A model generated the notes under the pieces. That model was not told where the DNA came from and searched no databases. It was given only the letters and a program-made list of their open reading frames with translations. From the NCBI RefSeq assembly GCF_040546025.1, contig NZ_JBEPNA010000004.1, positions 62,001 to 126,000 of the forward strand: a stretch of 64,000 nucleotides of DNA. Direction: 5' to 3'. This DNA is from Marisediminicola sp040546025. Its GTDB lineage: Bacteria; Actinomycetota; Actinomycetes; Actinomycetales; Microbacteriaceae. The translations under genes were made by a program, and so were the position numbers. This document shows positions 51,162-59,524 of this stretch, piece by piece; the first letter of the stretch is position 1, and every line of letters starts with the position of its first letter.

Positions 51162-51656
51162 GTGAGCGTACGCATCGAGAAGGTCGAACTGCCCGGGATC
51201 GGCACCCGGCATGACGTGATCACCGAGGCGGGCCGACGAATCGGCGTTGTCTCACACCGGTCGGGCAAGCGCGAGCTGGCCGTCTTCGACGTCGATGACC
51301 CGGATGCCGCGACCGACTCGATCGAGCTGAGCGACGGCGAAGCCTCCGCCCTCGCGGACGTTCTCGGAGCCTCCGTCATGCTGGGCCAGCTCATCGGCAT
51401 CCGAGAGCAGGCCGCTGGGCTCGCCACGGAGCAGCTCGTGCTCGCACCGACCTCGCCCTACGTCGGCGGAGTGCTCGGCGACACTAAGGCGCGCACCCGA
51501 ACGAGCACCTCCATCGTCGCCATCGTCCGCGGCACGGAGGTCATCCCGTCCCCGACGCCCGACACCCCGATCCGGGCCGGCGACACGATCATCGCCGTCG
51601 GCACCCGCTCGGGACTCGACGCGCTCGCCCGACTGCTCTCCACCGGCCCCAGCTAG
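51162..51656 (+). CDS. KhtT-like regulatory subunit (TrkA-C domain)
   Basis: A 164-residue soluble protein: VRIEKVELPGIGTRHDVITE at the start and a C-terminal TrkA-C (RCK-C) domain, SIVAIVRGTEVIPSPTPDTP then AGDTIIAVGTRSGLDALARL. Such subunits gate the K+/H+ antiporter KhtU, often in response to c-di-AMP. I chose the GTG at 51162, with AGGG 8 bp upstream, over the GTG at 51153. It precedes the antiporter gene by 7 bp. Confidence 0.88.
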   Translation: MSVRIEKVELPGIGTRHDVITEAGRRIGVVSHRSGKRELAVFDVDDPDAATDSIELSDGEASALADVLGASVMLGQLIGIREQAAGLATEQLVLAPTSPYVGGVLGDTKARTRTSTSIVAIVRGTEVIPSPTPDTPIRAGDTIIAVGTRSGLDALARLLSTGPS

Positions 51657-51663
51657 CAGCGCC

Positions 51664-52866
51664 GTGTCCGAGTCGACCATCCTGCTCGTAGAGGTAGGAG
51701 CGCTGTTGCTCGGACTCGGCCTCCTGTCGCGCTTCGCCGACCGGATCGGGGTCTCACCGATTCCGTTCTACCTGGTCGCTGGGCTCGCGTTCGGCGACGG
51801 GGGGATACTCCCCCTGTCGGGCGGAACTGAGTTCTTCGAGATCGGCAGCGAAATCGGGGTGATCCTGCTCCTACTCATGCTCGGACTGGAATACACCGCA
51901 AGTGAGCTCGTCACGAGCCTCACGAAGTCCCGCACTGCCGGGCTCGTCGACGCACTCTTCAATGCCCTGCCCGGCGCACTGTTCGCCCTCGTGCTCGGGT
52001 GGGGGCCCGTCGCCGCGGTCGCCCTCGCCGGGATCACCTGGATCTCCTCCTCGGGCGTGATCGCCAAGGTGCTGCGTGACCTCAAGCGACTCGGAAACCG
52101 CGAGACGCCCACGATCTTGTCGATCCTCGTGCTCGAGGACCTCGCGATGGCGTTCTACCTTCCGGTGCTCTCGGCACTGGTGCTCGGTGCCGGCATCGCC
52201 GCGGGAGCCACTGCACTCGTCGTCGCGGTTCTCGTCGTGCTCGTCATCCTCTACGTCGCGCTGCGCCACGGCCGGCTGATCTCGGCGATCTTCGCGCCGA
52301 ACCACCCGGAGTCCCTGCTTCTCGGAGTGCTCGGCCTCACCATGCTCGTGGCCGGACTCGCACAGCAGGTCAACGTGTCGGCCGCGGTCGGAGCGTTCCT
52401 GGTCGGCATCGCCCTGTCCGGTCGGGTCGCCCACAACGCCCAGCCCCTGCTGTCCCCGCTGCGCGACCTGTTCGCGGCGGTGTTCTTCGTCTTCTTCGGG
52501 CTGGCGACCAACCCCGCGGACATTCTCGAGGTGCTGCTGCCGGCCAGCATCCTCGCGGTGATCACCATGGTCACCAAGACGTTCACGGGCTACCGGGCCG
52601 CCGCCAGCGCCGGCTTGGGAATCCCGGCCCGCTGGAGAACGGGCCTGACCCTCACACCGCGCGGCGAGTTCTCAATCGTGATCGCCGGGCTCGCGGTTGG
52701 CGCGGGAGTCGAGCCCCGGCTGGCTCCGCTGGCCACCGCCTACGTCCTCATCACCGTCGTCTGCGGACCCCTGCTGGCCCGGCTTCCCGAGGCCGGGTGG
52801 TTCAGAAACGCGCTGCGGCGGCAGACCGCCCGGGCGGGAACCGCGCCCGTTCCGCCTATTTCTTGA
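51664..52866 (+). CDS. CPA2-family cation:proton antiporter (KhtU-like)
   Basis: A 400-residue, roughly 12-helix transporter. GVILLLLMLGLEYTASELVT and SILVLEDLAMAFYLPVLSAL (the ion-binding Asp region) are CPA2 marks; GAFLVGIALSG and LTPRGEFSIVIAGLA are also typical. Probably exports K+ (or Na+) for H+. No NAD-binding TrkA-N domain is fused; regulation comes from the upstream subunit. GTG start. Confidence 0.9.
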   Translation: MSESTILLVEVGALLLGLGLLSRFADRIGVSPIPFYLVAGLAFGDGGILPLSGGTEFFEIGSEIGVILLLLMLGLEYTASELVTSLTKSRTAGLVDALFNALPGALFALVLGWGPVAAVALAGITWISSSGVIAKVLRDLKRLGNRETPTILSILVLEDLAMAFYLPVLSALVLGAGIAAGATALVVAVLVVLVILYVALRHGRLISAIFAPNHPESLLLGVLGLTMLVAGLAQQVNVSAAVGAFLVGIALSGRVAHNAQPLLSPLRDLFAAVFFVFFGLATNPADILEVLLPASILAVITMVTKTFTGYRAAASAGLGIPARWRTGLTLTPRGEFSIVIAGLAVGAGVEPRLAPLATAYVLITVVCGPLLARLPEAGWFRNALRRQTARAGTAPVPPIS

Positions 52867-53119
52867 GCTTCTCGTAGATCTCTTTGCAGGTGGGGCAGAC
52901 AGGGAACTTCTCCGGATCGCGCCCGGGTAGCCAGACCTTGCCGCACAGGGCGATCACCGGCTTGCCGCTCAGCGCGGACTTCATGATCTTGTCCTTCTGC
53001 ACGTAGTGGGAGAAGCGCTCGTGGTCGCCCTCCTCCAGCTGCTCCTGATTGAGCAGCTCTTCGAGTTCGCGGTCGAGGGTCGACGTGCCGCCGCCGCCTT
53101 CTTGAGTGTCGTTGGCCAT
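52856..53119 (-). CDS. DUF3039 protein
   Basis: An 87-residue actinobacterial protein. STLDRELEELLNQEQLEEGD, HERFSHYVQKDKIMKSALSG and KPVIALCGKVWLPGRDPEKF lead to a CPTC pair that with the earlier Cys could bind zinc. The family is widely conserved in actinobacteria but has no known function. Overlaps the convergent antiporter gene by 11 bp. Confidence 0.88.
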   Translation of the reverse strand: MANDTQEGGGGTSTLDRELEELLNQEQLEEGDHERFSHYVQKDKIMKSALSGKPVIALCGKVWLPGRDPEKFPVCPTCKEIYEKLKK

Positions 53120-53142
53120 GACCCAATCGTACGTGCGAGCGG

Positions 53143-54714
53143 TCAGTTGCGCATGGTGAACGCGAGCAGCTCCGGTCCGCGGCGGTCGAAGATTCGACCG
53201 CCGAACCAGACTCCGAGCGCGAGGGTGGCCGCCCCGACGCCGAGTCCGGACAGCAGCGAGTAGAGCGGCAGGTCGCCGCCGTCGGTGAGACCGAGCAGCC
53301 CGAAGCCCAGTGCGGGAAGCGTGAGGGCGACCGTGGCGATGAAGGCGGCGGCCTGGATGAGTGCTGCCGCGCCGCCTGTCGACTGCGGTTGGGAGAACGG
53401 GCTGTCCCCCGGCTGCACCGACGGGTATGGGAATCGGGCCGACAACAGGCTCGACAGGCCGAGGCCGGCCAACAGGATGCAGGCCGAAACGCCGATGAGC
53501 GAGGCGAGCACGCTGGGATCCGGGTAGAACATGGCCGAGATCGGGGCGCCGACGGCGATGAGCACTGTGCCCAGCACGAGAACGGGAACGACGCGCCCCA
53601 GGCGGTCCGCGGCACCCGAGGTGTTGGAGGCGACATGGAGCCAGACGGCGGTGTTGTCGTAGGCGACGTCGTTGTGAAGTGACCAGCCGAGGAAGAGACA
53701 CATGACCGGCAGCGGGAGCACGGCGAGATTTTGCCAGTACACCCCGCTGATCAGGAACACCACGATCATGAGCATCGGCACGATCGGCACGATGACCAAT
53801 TGCACCCGGTATCTCGCGTCGCGCACCCAGTAGGTGAAGCTGCGAGCGGCGATGGCTCCGAGCGGGGTCGCCGGCAGGCGATCGAACCAGCCAAGCCCCG
53901 TGTAGGCCCGCACGCGTGCCTCACGGTGGGGAGTGACGAGCATCGCTCCGACGAGGGCCCGCCAGGCGAGCCAGAGCAGCCCGGCGCTGGCGATCGCGAT
54001 CATGAGCTTCTGCACGGCGGCGTCCGAGGCGCCGGTGGCCGCGTCGGCGGGCGCCGCCCAGGCCGCGCCGAGCGGTGTCCAGCCGAGCACATCCGCGATC
54101 CCGCCGAGCGCGGCGATGCCCTCGCCGGCCCAATCGATCCCGGCGAGCACCGCGATCGTCGGCGTCAGCGCGACAAGAGCCATCAAGGCGACCAGCCCAC
54201 TGATCTCGCGCGCGCGGCGTGTGGCGAGCAGGAAGGCCGCGAGCGAGGTGCTGACCCGCGCGCCGAGAACGCACGTCACGACGATGACGACGGCGCCGAC
54301 CAGTGCAAGGACCACCGGGAACGGTCCCCTGCTCCACGTCACGATCTGGGCGACGGCGACCGCCGTGATGACCACGCTCGGCACGCCGACCAGCGCCGTG
54401 AGGGCGAGCAGGCCGGCAAGTCGCGACGTCGGCAGTCCGAACAGGGCGAACTTGCGGGGGTCAAGGGTGTCGTCGACCCCGAACACGAGTGGGACGACGA
54501 GAAAACCGAGAACGACGAGGGAACCGAACACCACGACGATGCTGCGCGCGAAATCGGCATCCGCGAATCGCAGCCCGACGAGGGTAGCAACGACGAACGC
54601 GGAGGTTGCGAGGCCGTAGAGCAGCGCGACGGAGATTCCGACGATCTGCCACGGGCTTCGCTTGAACGTATTGGCGAGCAGCCGGAGCTTCAGTCCGAGA
54701 AACTGTGCAACCAC
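53143..54714 (-). CDS. ABC exporter permease-like membrane protein
   Basis: A 523-residue protein with about 12 hydrophobic segments, starting FLGLKLRLLANTFKRSPWQI. RRAREISGLVALMALVALTP and FDRLPATPLGAIAARSFTYW lie between helices. It overlaps the ATPase gene upstream by 25 bp and has no nucleotide-binding motifs, so it is the membrane half of an ABC exporter. Substrate unknown. GTG start. Confidence 0.82.
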   Translation of the reverse strand: MVAQFLGLKLRLLANTFKRSPWQIVGISVALLYGLATSAFVVATLVGLRFADADFARSIVVVFGSLVVLGFLVVPLVFGVDDTLDPRKFALFGLPTSRLAGLLALTALVGVPSVVITAVAVAQIVTWSRGPFPVVLALVGAVVIVVTCVLGARVSTSLAAFLLATRRAREISGLVALMALVALTPTIAVLAGIDWAGEGIAALGGIADVLGWTPLGAAWAAPADAATGASDAAVQKLMIAIASAGLLWLAWRALVGAMLVTPHREARVRAYTGLGWFDRLPATPLGAIAARSFTYWVRDARYRVQLVIVPIVPMLMIVVFLISGVYWQNLAVLPLPVMCLFLGWSLHNDVAYDNTAVWLHVASNTSGAADRLGRVVPVLVLGTVLIAVGAPISAMFYPDPSVLASLIGVSACILLAGLGLSSLLSARFPYPSVQPGDSPFSQPQSTGGAAALIQAAAFIATVALTLPALGFGLLGLTDGGDLPLYSLLSGLGVGAATLALGVWFGGRIFDRRGPELLAFTMRN

Positions 54715-56192
54715 TCCATGCCCTCCGCTGCCTTGCGACCGCCGGCCAGTTCGACGAAGCGGTCCTCGAGCGTTGCCCCCGCTCGCACCTCGTCCATCGT
54801 GCCGCTCGCGAGAACCACGCCGCGCACGATGATCGCAACCGAATCGCAGATGCGCTGGATCAGGTCCATGCTGTGGCTCGACATCACGACGGTGCCGCCG
54901 GCCTCCGCATACTTCTGGAGGATCTCGATGACATTCGCTGCCGACACCGGGTCGACCGCCTCGAACGGCTCGTCGAGGATGAGCACGCGGGGCGAGTGGA
55001 TCATGGCAGCGGCGAGGGCGATCTTCTTCATCATCCCCGCCGAATAGTCGGTGACAAGCCGGTCCAGGGCGTCCTCCAGCCCGAAGGCGGCGGCGAGGTC
55101 GACCGAGCGCGCTCGCACAGTCGCCCGATCGAGCTTTCTGAGCACGCCGGAATAGTGAAGCAGCTGGGCACCCGTGAGCCGATCAAACAGGCGCAGCCTG
55201 TCGGGCAGCACTCCCATATTGCGCTTGGCCACGACGGGATCGCTCCAGACATCGGCACCGTGCACGAGGATGCGTCCGGCGTCGGGTCGCAGCAGTCCGG
55301 TGACCATCGACAACGTCGTGGTCTTGCCCGCGCCATTGGGGCCGACGATTCCGAAGATCGAGCCCGCCTGCACCGTGAGGTCGATCCCGGCGACGGCGGC
55401 GACCGACCCGAAGCTCTTGCGGAGTTGCTCGATCACGAGGACCTTCTCGCGCCGCGCGGCGGGATTCTTGTGGACCGTCGTCGTCTTCGGGGCGCGGGCT
55501 GTGCCGGGTGCGCTGACGGGCAGGACGTCTGGCGTGGCCTGCGGCTGCGCCGCGGGTAGAGCGGTGGTCGGCCGAACGTCCGCTCGCGCGGTCGTGCGGC
55601 GGAAAGCAGCGGGAGGGTCGATGGGGCCCGGCGCGATCGTCGGCGGGGTCGTCGGCGCAACCGACTCTTCTGGCGGATTTGTCGCGCCTGTCGACTTTGT
55701 CGCGCCTATCGATTTTGTCGCGGCGGCCGGGGTCCGTGGCGCAGCCGGCGTGCGCGGCGCAGGGGCCGACGCCCCGGCGACCGGGGCCGCCCTGGGGGCG
55801 CGTGGCTTAGCCGGCGGCTTCGGAGATGGCTTCGGTGCGGGGTTCACCGCCGGCGCGTCGGCGTCGCCCACCGGCTCCGCACGCTGGTCTTTGGCCTGAT
55901 CGGCGCTACGGCCGTCCGCTGGCGTGGCCGGTTTGCGGGGCGCACCTGGTTTGCGTGCCGCTGCCGGTTTGCGTGGCGCTGCCGGCTTGCGGGGCGCAGT
56001 GGGCTTGCGCGCTGCTGCGGGCTTCGTGGCGGCAACGCCAGGTTCGACGTCGGCGGTGACTGAAGGGCCGGTTGGGGTCTGCGCCGCCCCGGTCGACGGC
56101 TCCGCCGAAGGCTCGTCGACGGTGCGCGCGTGGTCGGTGATGGGCTCGGCGGCCGCTTCGGAAGCCGCATCAGAATCGGTTTCGAAGTCCAT
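54690..56192 (-). CDS. ABC exporter ATPase with long basic disordered N-terminus
   Basis: A 500-residue protein. Residues 1 to about 250 are low-complexity: first acidic (DFETDSDAASEAAAEP), then Lys/Arg-Pro-Ala repeats such as RKPTAPRKPAAPRKPAAARK, then Pro/Ala/Thr. The ABC domain follows: IVGPNGAGKTTT (Walker A), DYSAGMMKKIALAAAMIHSP (signature) and RVLILDEPFEAVDP (Walker B). The ABC part resembles the CcmA/YhaQ type ATPases. Start ATG at 56192; because the tail stays open and in frame with a Lys-rich periodicity, I believe it is translated. The 223-bp gap 56193-56415 upstream holds divergent promoters but no gene. Confidence 0.88.
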   Translation of the reverse strand: MDFETDSDAASEAAAEPITDHARTVDEPSAEPSTGAAQTPTGPSVTADVEPGVAATKPAAARKPTAPRKPAAPRKPAAARKPGAPRKPATPADGRSADQAKDQRAEPVGDADAPAVNPAPKPSPKPPAKPRAPRAAPVAGASAPAPRTPAAPRTPAAATKSIGATKSTGATNPPEESVAPTTPPTIAPGPIDPPAAFRRTTARADVRPTTALPAAQPQATPDVLPVSAPGTARAPKTTTVHKNPAARREKVLVIEQLRKSFGSVAAVAGIDLTVQAGSIFGIVGPNGAGKTTTLSMVTGLLRPDAGRILVHGADVWSDPVVAKRNMGVLPDRLRLFDRLTGAQLLHYSGVLRKLDRATVRARSVDLAAAFGLEDALDRLVTDYSAGMMKKIALAAAMIHSPRVLILDEPFEAVDPVSAANVIEILQKYAEAGGTVVMSSHSMDLIQRICDSVAIIVRGVVLASGTMDEVRAGATLEDRFVELAGGRKAAEGMEWLHSFSD

Positions 56193-56415
56193 TGTGCAAC
56201 CGTATCAACGCGTTGCCGAGAGGGCGTGCGTAACCCGAATTGCGCGTCGAATCCGGGGCGCGCAAAATCCCTACTGCCCAAAAAGGCCCCCTGCAGGTAA
56301 GCTGGGCACAGCACAACGAGGTGTCTAGATCCGAGTCACGAGATGAATAGCAGGTAAAGAGCGCATCGCGCTGAGCTCTCCCGACTCGTCGAAAGCCAAT
56401 CTGAGGAGACAAATC

Positions 56416-57108
56416 GTGAGCACGCAGGTAGTTATTCTGGCCGCTGGAATGGGTAGCCGACTCGGCCGATCCCTCCCGAAGCCCCTGACGCAACTCAGCG
56501 ACGGCCGGTCCATCATGCAGCAGCAGTTCGAGAACATCGAGCACGCCTTCGGCAACAGCGCCCAGGTGACCATCGTTGTCGGCTACAAGCTCGAGCACAT
56601 CATCGAAGCTTTCCCGCAGGCGTCGTTCGTCTACAACGAGCAGTACGACCAGACCAACACCTCCAAGAGCCTGCTGCGCGCACTGCGGGCCTCAGGCCCC
56701 GGCGGGGTGCTGTGGATGAACGGCGACGTCGTCTTCGACCCTGCCGCGTTGGTGCGGGCCGCGAAGATGGTCGCCCGCGACCAGTCCTTCGTCTCGGTCA
56801 ACCGCGAGAAGGTCTCTGACGAGGAAGTCAAGTACACCACTGACGCCGAAGGGTACATCCGCGAACTGTCCAAGACGGTCAAGGCCGGGCTCGGCGAGGC
56901 CGTCGGCATCAACTACGTCTCTCGCGGCGACAAGGCCGCCCTGATCCGCCAGCTCAGCAAGGTCGGCGACCAGGACTACTTCGAGCGCGGCATCGAGTTG
57001 GCCATTGAGCAGGACAAGCTACGATTTGAGCCGATAGACATCTCCGACTTCTACGCCGTAGAGGTCGACTTCGCGGAGGACCTCGAGAGGGCCAACCTCT
57101 TCGTCTGA
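56416..57108 (+). CDS. NTP-transferase (sugar- or alcohol-phosphate nucleotidyltransferase)
   Basis: A 230-residue protein with the nucleotidyltransferase motif VVILAAGMGSRLGRSLPKPL, the metal-binding WMNGDVVFDP and YNEQYDQTNTSKSLLRALRA, a stretch seen in LicC-like cytidylyltransferases. It would activate a phospho-sugar or phospho-alcohol as CDP- or UDP-derivative for a wall polymer. Start is a GTG with GAGGAGAC 7-8 bp upstream. First gene of the wall-polymer export run. Confidence 0.85.
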   Translation: MSTQVVILAAGMGSRLGRSLPKPLTQLSDGRSIMQQQFENIEHAFGNSAQVTIVVGYKLEHIIEAFPQASFVYNEQYDQTNTSKSLLRALRASGPGGVLWMNGDVVFDPAALVRAAKMVARDQSFVSVNREKVSDEEVKYTTDAEGYIRELSKTVKAGLGEAVGINYVSRGDKAALIRQLSKVGDQDYFERGIELAIEQDKLRFEPIDISDFYAVEVDFAEDLERANLFV

Positions 57109-57151
57109 CGCCGGAGTGCGGAATGTCTCCCGAGTAGAGGATTCCGCGAAC

Positions 57152-57949
57152 GTGACTGCCGCTCTCGCCACGCGACCGCACCGGTCCCCCTTCCAGCGGT
57201 ATCGGCAGTCGCTGTGGCTGCTCACCCAGCGCGACCTGAGGGTGCGCTACTCGACGTCGCTGCTGGGCTACTTCTGGTCGATCCTCGACCCGCTGGTGAT
57301 GGCGGCGATCTACTGGTTCGTGTTCACCCAGGTCTTCGACCGAACCGTGGGCGAGCAGCCGTACATCGTGTTCCTGCTCACCGCACTGCTGCCGTGGATG
57401 TGGTTCAACGGCGCGGTGGCCGATTCCACGCGCGCGTTCCTGCGCGAGGCGAAGCTCATCCGCTCGACCAAGATCCCCCGCACCATCTGGGTGAACAGGC
57501 TCGTGCTCTCCAAGGGGATCGAGTTCGTTGCGAGCCTGCCCGTGATCGCCGTGTTCGCCATCGCGACGGGTGCGCAGCTGCACTGGGAGGCCTTCTGGGT
57601 TCTCCTGGGGATCGTGCTGCAGGCGGTACTGCTCGTCGGCATCGGACTCATCGTCGCGCCCCTCGTCGTGTTCTTCCGCGATCTCGAGCGTGCGGTGAAA
57701 CTCATGCTGCGGTTCCTGTTCTACGCCTCCCCCATCATCTACGGACTGTCCGACCTTCCCGACGGCCTGCACTTCTGGGCGGCCTTCAACCCGCTCGCCG
57801 GCATCTTCTCGCTCTACCGGGCCGCGTTCTTTCCCGAGCAACTCGACTGGTACGCCATCGGCATCGGCAGTGTGGTGTCGCTCGCCTTCCTCGCGATCGG
57901 CCTGGTCGTCTTCGCCAAGGTCGAGCGTGCCGTGCTGAAGGAGATCTGA
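57152..57949 (+). CDS. ABC-2 polysaccharide/teichoic-acid export permease (Wzm/TagG-like)
   Basis: A 265-residue permease with six helices. RYRQSLWLLTQRDLRVRYST, SLLGYFWSILDPLVMAAIYW and VVFFRDLERAVKLMLRFLFY are family signatures. Exports a lipid-linked wall glycopolymer with the ATPase that follows. I chose the GTG at 57152, which has AGAGGA 10 bp upstream; a GTG at 57116 is in frame but lacks a site. Stop overlaps the ATPase start (TGATG). Confidence 0.92.
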   Translation: MTAALATRPHRSPFQRYRQSLWLLTQRDLRVRYSTSLLGYFWSILDPLVMAAIYWFVFTQVFDRTVGEQPYIVFLLTALLPWMWFNGAVADSTRAFLREAKLIRSTKIPRTIWVNRLVLSKGIEFVASLPVIAVFAIATGAQLHWEAFWVLLGIVLQAVLLVGIGLIVAPLVVFFRDLERAVKLMLRFLFYASPIIYGLSDLPDGLHFWAAFNPLAGIFSLYRAAFFPEQLDWYAIGIGSVVSLAFLAIGLVVFAKVERAVLKEI

Positions 57950-58722
57950 TGACACTCACCGAGAAGCTCGAGGCCCGGATCGGCCACCCGGTGATCGAGG
58001 TGACGGACGCCGGCATCCGGTTCAGGCGCAACCGTCGTTCCCGCCGCAGCTTCAAAGACCTGTTTGCCGGTCGCAACCGCCGTGGGCGGCCGGACGAGTT
58101 CTGGCCCCTTCGCCGAGTGAGCTTCAGCGTGCATCCCGGTGAGGCGATCGGCGTCGTCGGCCGCAACGGGCAGGGAAAGTCCACGCTCCTCAAGCTCGTC
58201 GCGGAGGTCATCCTGCCCGACGAGGGCGTTGTCCGGGTCGGTGCCGGTGTCGCACCGCTCATCGAGATCACCGGAGGATTCGTCGACGACCTCTCGGTTC
58301 GGGATAACGTGTTCCTCACCGCCGGACTGCACGGCATGAAGAAGGCCGAGATCGAGGAGCGGTTCGACGAGATCATCGCGTTCGCCGAGATCGGCGACTT
58401 TCTCGATACGCCCTACAAGCACCTCTCGAGCGGGATGCGGGTGCGGATCGCGTTCGCCGTCATCAGCAGGCTCGAGGAGCCCGTCATTCTCGTCGACGAG
58501 GTTCTCGCGGTCGGCGACAAGGCCTTCCGCGAGAAGTGCTATCGCCGCATCGAGGAGCTGCTCGCCGGCGGGCGCACCCTATTCTTTGTGTCCCACAACG
58601 AGAGGGACCTCAAGCGCTTCTGCACGCGGGGTCTCTACCTCGACAAGGGCGCGCTCGTCCTCGACGCGCCGATCCAGGATGTCCTTGCCCGCTACAACGC
58701 CGATTACGGGGTGAAACCATGA
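57949..58722 (+). CDS. Polysaccharide/teichoic-acid export ATPase (Wzt/TagH-like)
   Basis: A 257-residue ABC ATPase with Walker A GVVGRNGQGKSTL, signature HLSSGMRVRIAFAVIS and Walker B PVILVDEVLAVGD. The phrase ITGGFVDDLSVRDNVFLTAG is typical of Wzt/TagH. There is no C-terminal carbohydrate-binding domain. Stop overlaps the next ATG as ATGA. Confidence 0.93.
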   Translation: MTLTEKLEARIGHPVIEVTDAGIRFRRNRRSRRSFKDLFAGRNRRGRPDEFWPLRRVSFSVHPGEAIGVVGRNGQGKSTLLKLVAEVILPDEGVVRVGAGVAPLIEITGGFVDDLSVRDNVFLTAGLHGMKKAEIEERFDEIIAFAEIGDFLDTPYKHLSSGMRVRIAFAVISRLEEPVILVDEVLAVGDKAFREKCYRRIEELLAGGRTLFFVSHNERDLKRFCTRGLYLDKGALVLDAPIQDVLARYNADYGVKP

Positions 58723-59519
58723 CCGCAACACAAGACGAACGCAGGCCTCCCGCCCAGATGGAGAAGGGGATCGAGCGGCTCCTGTCGGTGCAGCGCCCGC
58801 TCGTGCTCGCTCACGTGCGAAGCATCCGAAAGCACCATCCCGACGCGTCCCCCGACAAGGTCATCCGCATTCTCGAGCGCCGCTACCTCACCGCCGTCAC
58901 CGGCGGCGGGGCCGCTGTCGGGGCCAGCGCCGTGATACCCGGGGTCGGGGTCGGAATCTCGCTCGCGCTTTCCAGCGTGGAGACCGCGGGGTTTCTCGAG
59001 ACGAGCGCCCTGTTCGCCCAGTCCGTGACCGAGGTGCACGGCATCGCGGTGGAGGATCCCGAGCGGGCACGCACCCTCGTGATGGCGATGATGCTCGGCA
59101 CCGCCGGGTCGGACCTCGTGCGCCAACTCGCGGGCCAGGCATCCGGATCGGGGCAGAACCGGAACCGCTTCTGGGGGGACCTCGTCACACGGACGGTGCC
59201 GCAGTCATCGATTGGCAAGATCGCCGACCGGCTCAAGCACGTCTTCATCCGCCGCTTCGCGGCGACCCAGAGCGCCACGGTGCTGGGCCGGGCAATCCCG
59301 TTTGGCATCGGCGCCGTGATCGGCGGAACCGGCAATCACATTCTCGGCAAGCGGGTCATCACGAGCTCACGGCAGGCGTTCGGCCCACCCCCGGCGAGCT
59401 TCCCGATCGAGCTAGAACCGCGCGCCGAGACCGACTCGCCCCGGCTGCCGCTCCGGGCGCTCCGCCGCCGGATGAAGCTGCGCGCGCGCATCGAACCGGA
59501 CTCGCCCACGCACGACTAG
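58719..59519 (+). CDS. Unassigned protein coupled to the wall-polymer exporter
   Basis: A 266-residue protein that I cannot assign. The N-terminal third is helical and polar (RLLSVQRPLVLAHVRSIRKH, PDASPDKVIRILERRYLTAV). It is followed by a Gly-rich hydrophobic segment TGGGAAVGASAVIPGVGVGI and ETAGFLETSALFAQSVTEVH. A second Gly-rich hydrophobic stretch, GRAIPFGIGAVIGGTGNHIL, precedes a basic tail. The two glycine-rich segments recall EcsC-like membrane-associated proteins, but the match is weak. Start ATG at 58719 shares bases with the Wzt stop, so it is made together with the exporter. Confidence 0.8.
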   Translation: MTATQDERRPPAQMEKGIERLLSVQRPLVLAHVRSIRKHHPDASPDKVIRILERRYLTAVTGGGAAVGASAVIPGVGVGISLALSSVETAGFLETSALFAQSVTEVHGIAVEDPERARTLVMAMMLGTAGSDLVRQLAGQASGSGQNRNRFWGDLVTRTVPQSSIGKIADRLKHVFIRRFAATQSATVLGRAIPFGIGAVIGGTGNHILGKRVITSSRQAFGPPPASFPIELEPRAETDSPRLPLRALRRRMKLRARIEPDSPTHD

Positions 59520-59524
59520 ACGGA

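Noticed and set aside
51664..52866. Fused TrkA-N/KefB-type antiporter
   Set aside because: The protein ends just after the last helix with no nucleotide-binding domain; regulation is by the separate subunit upstream.
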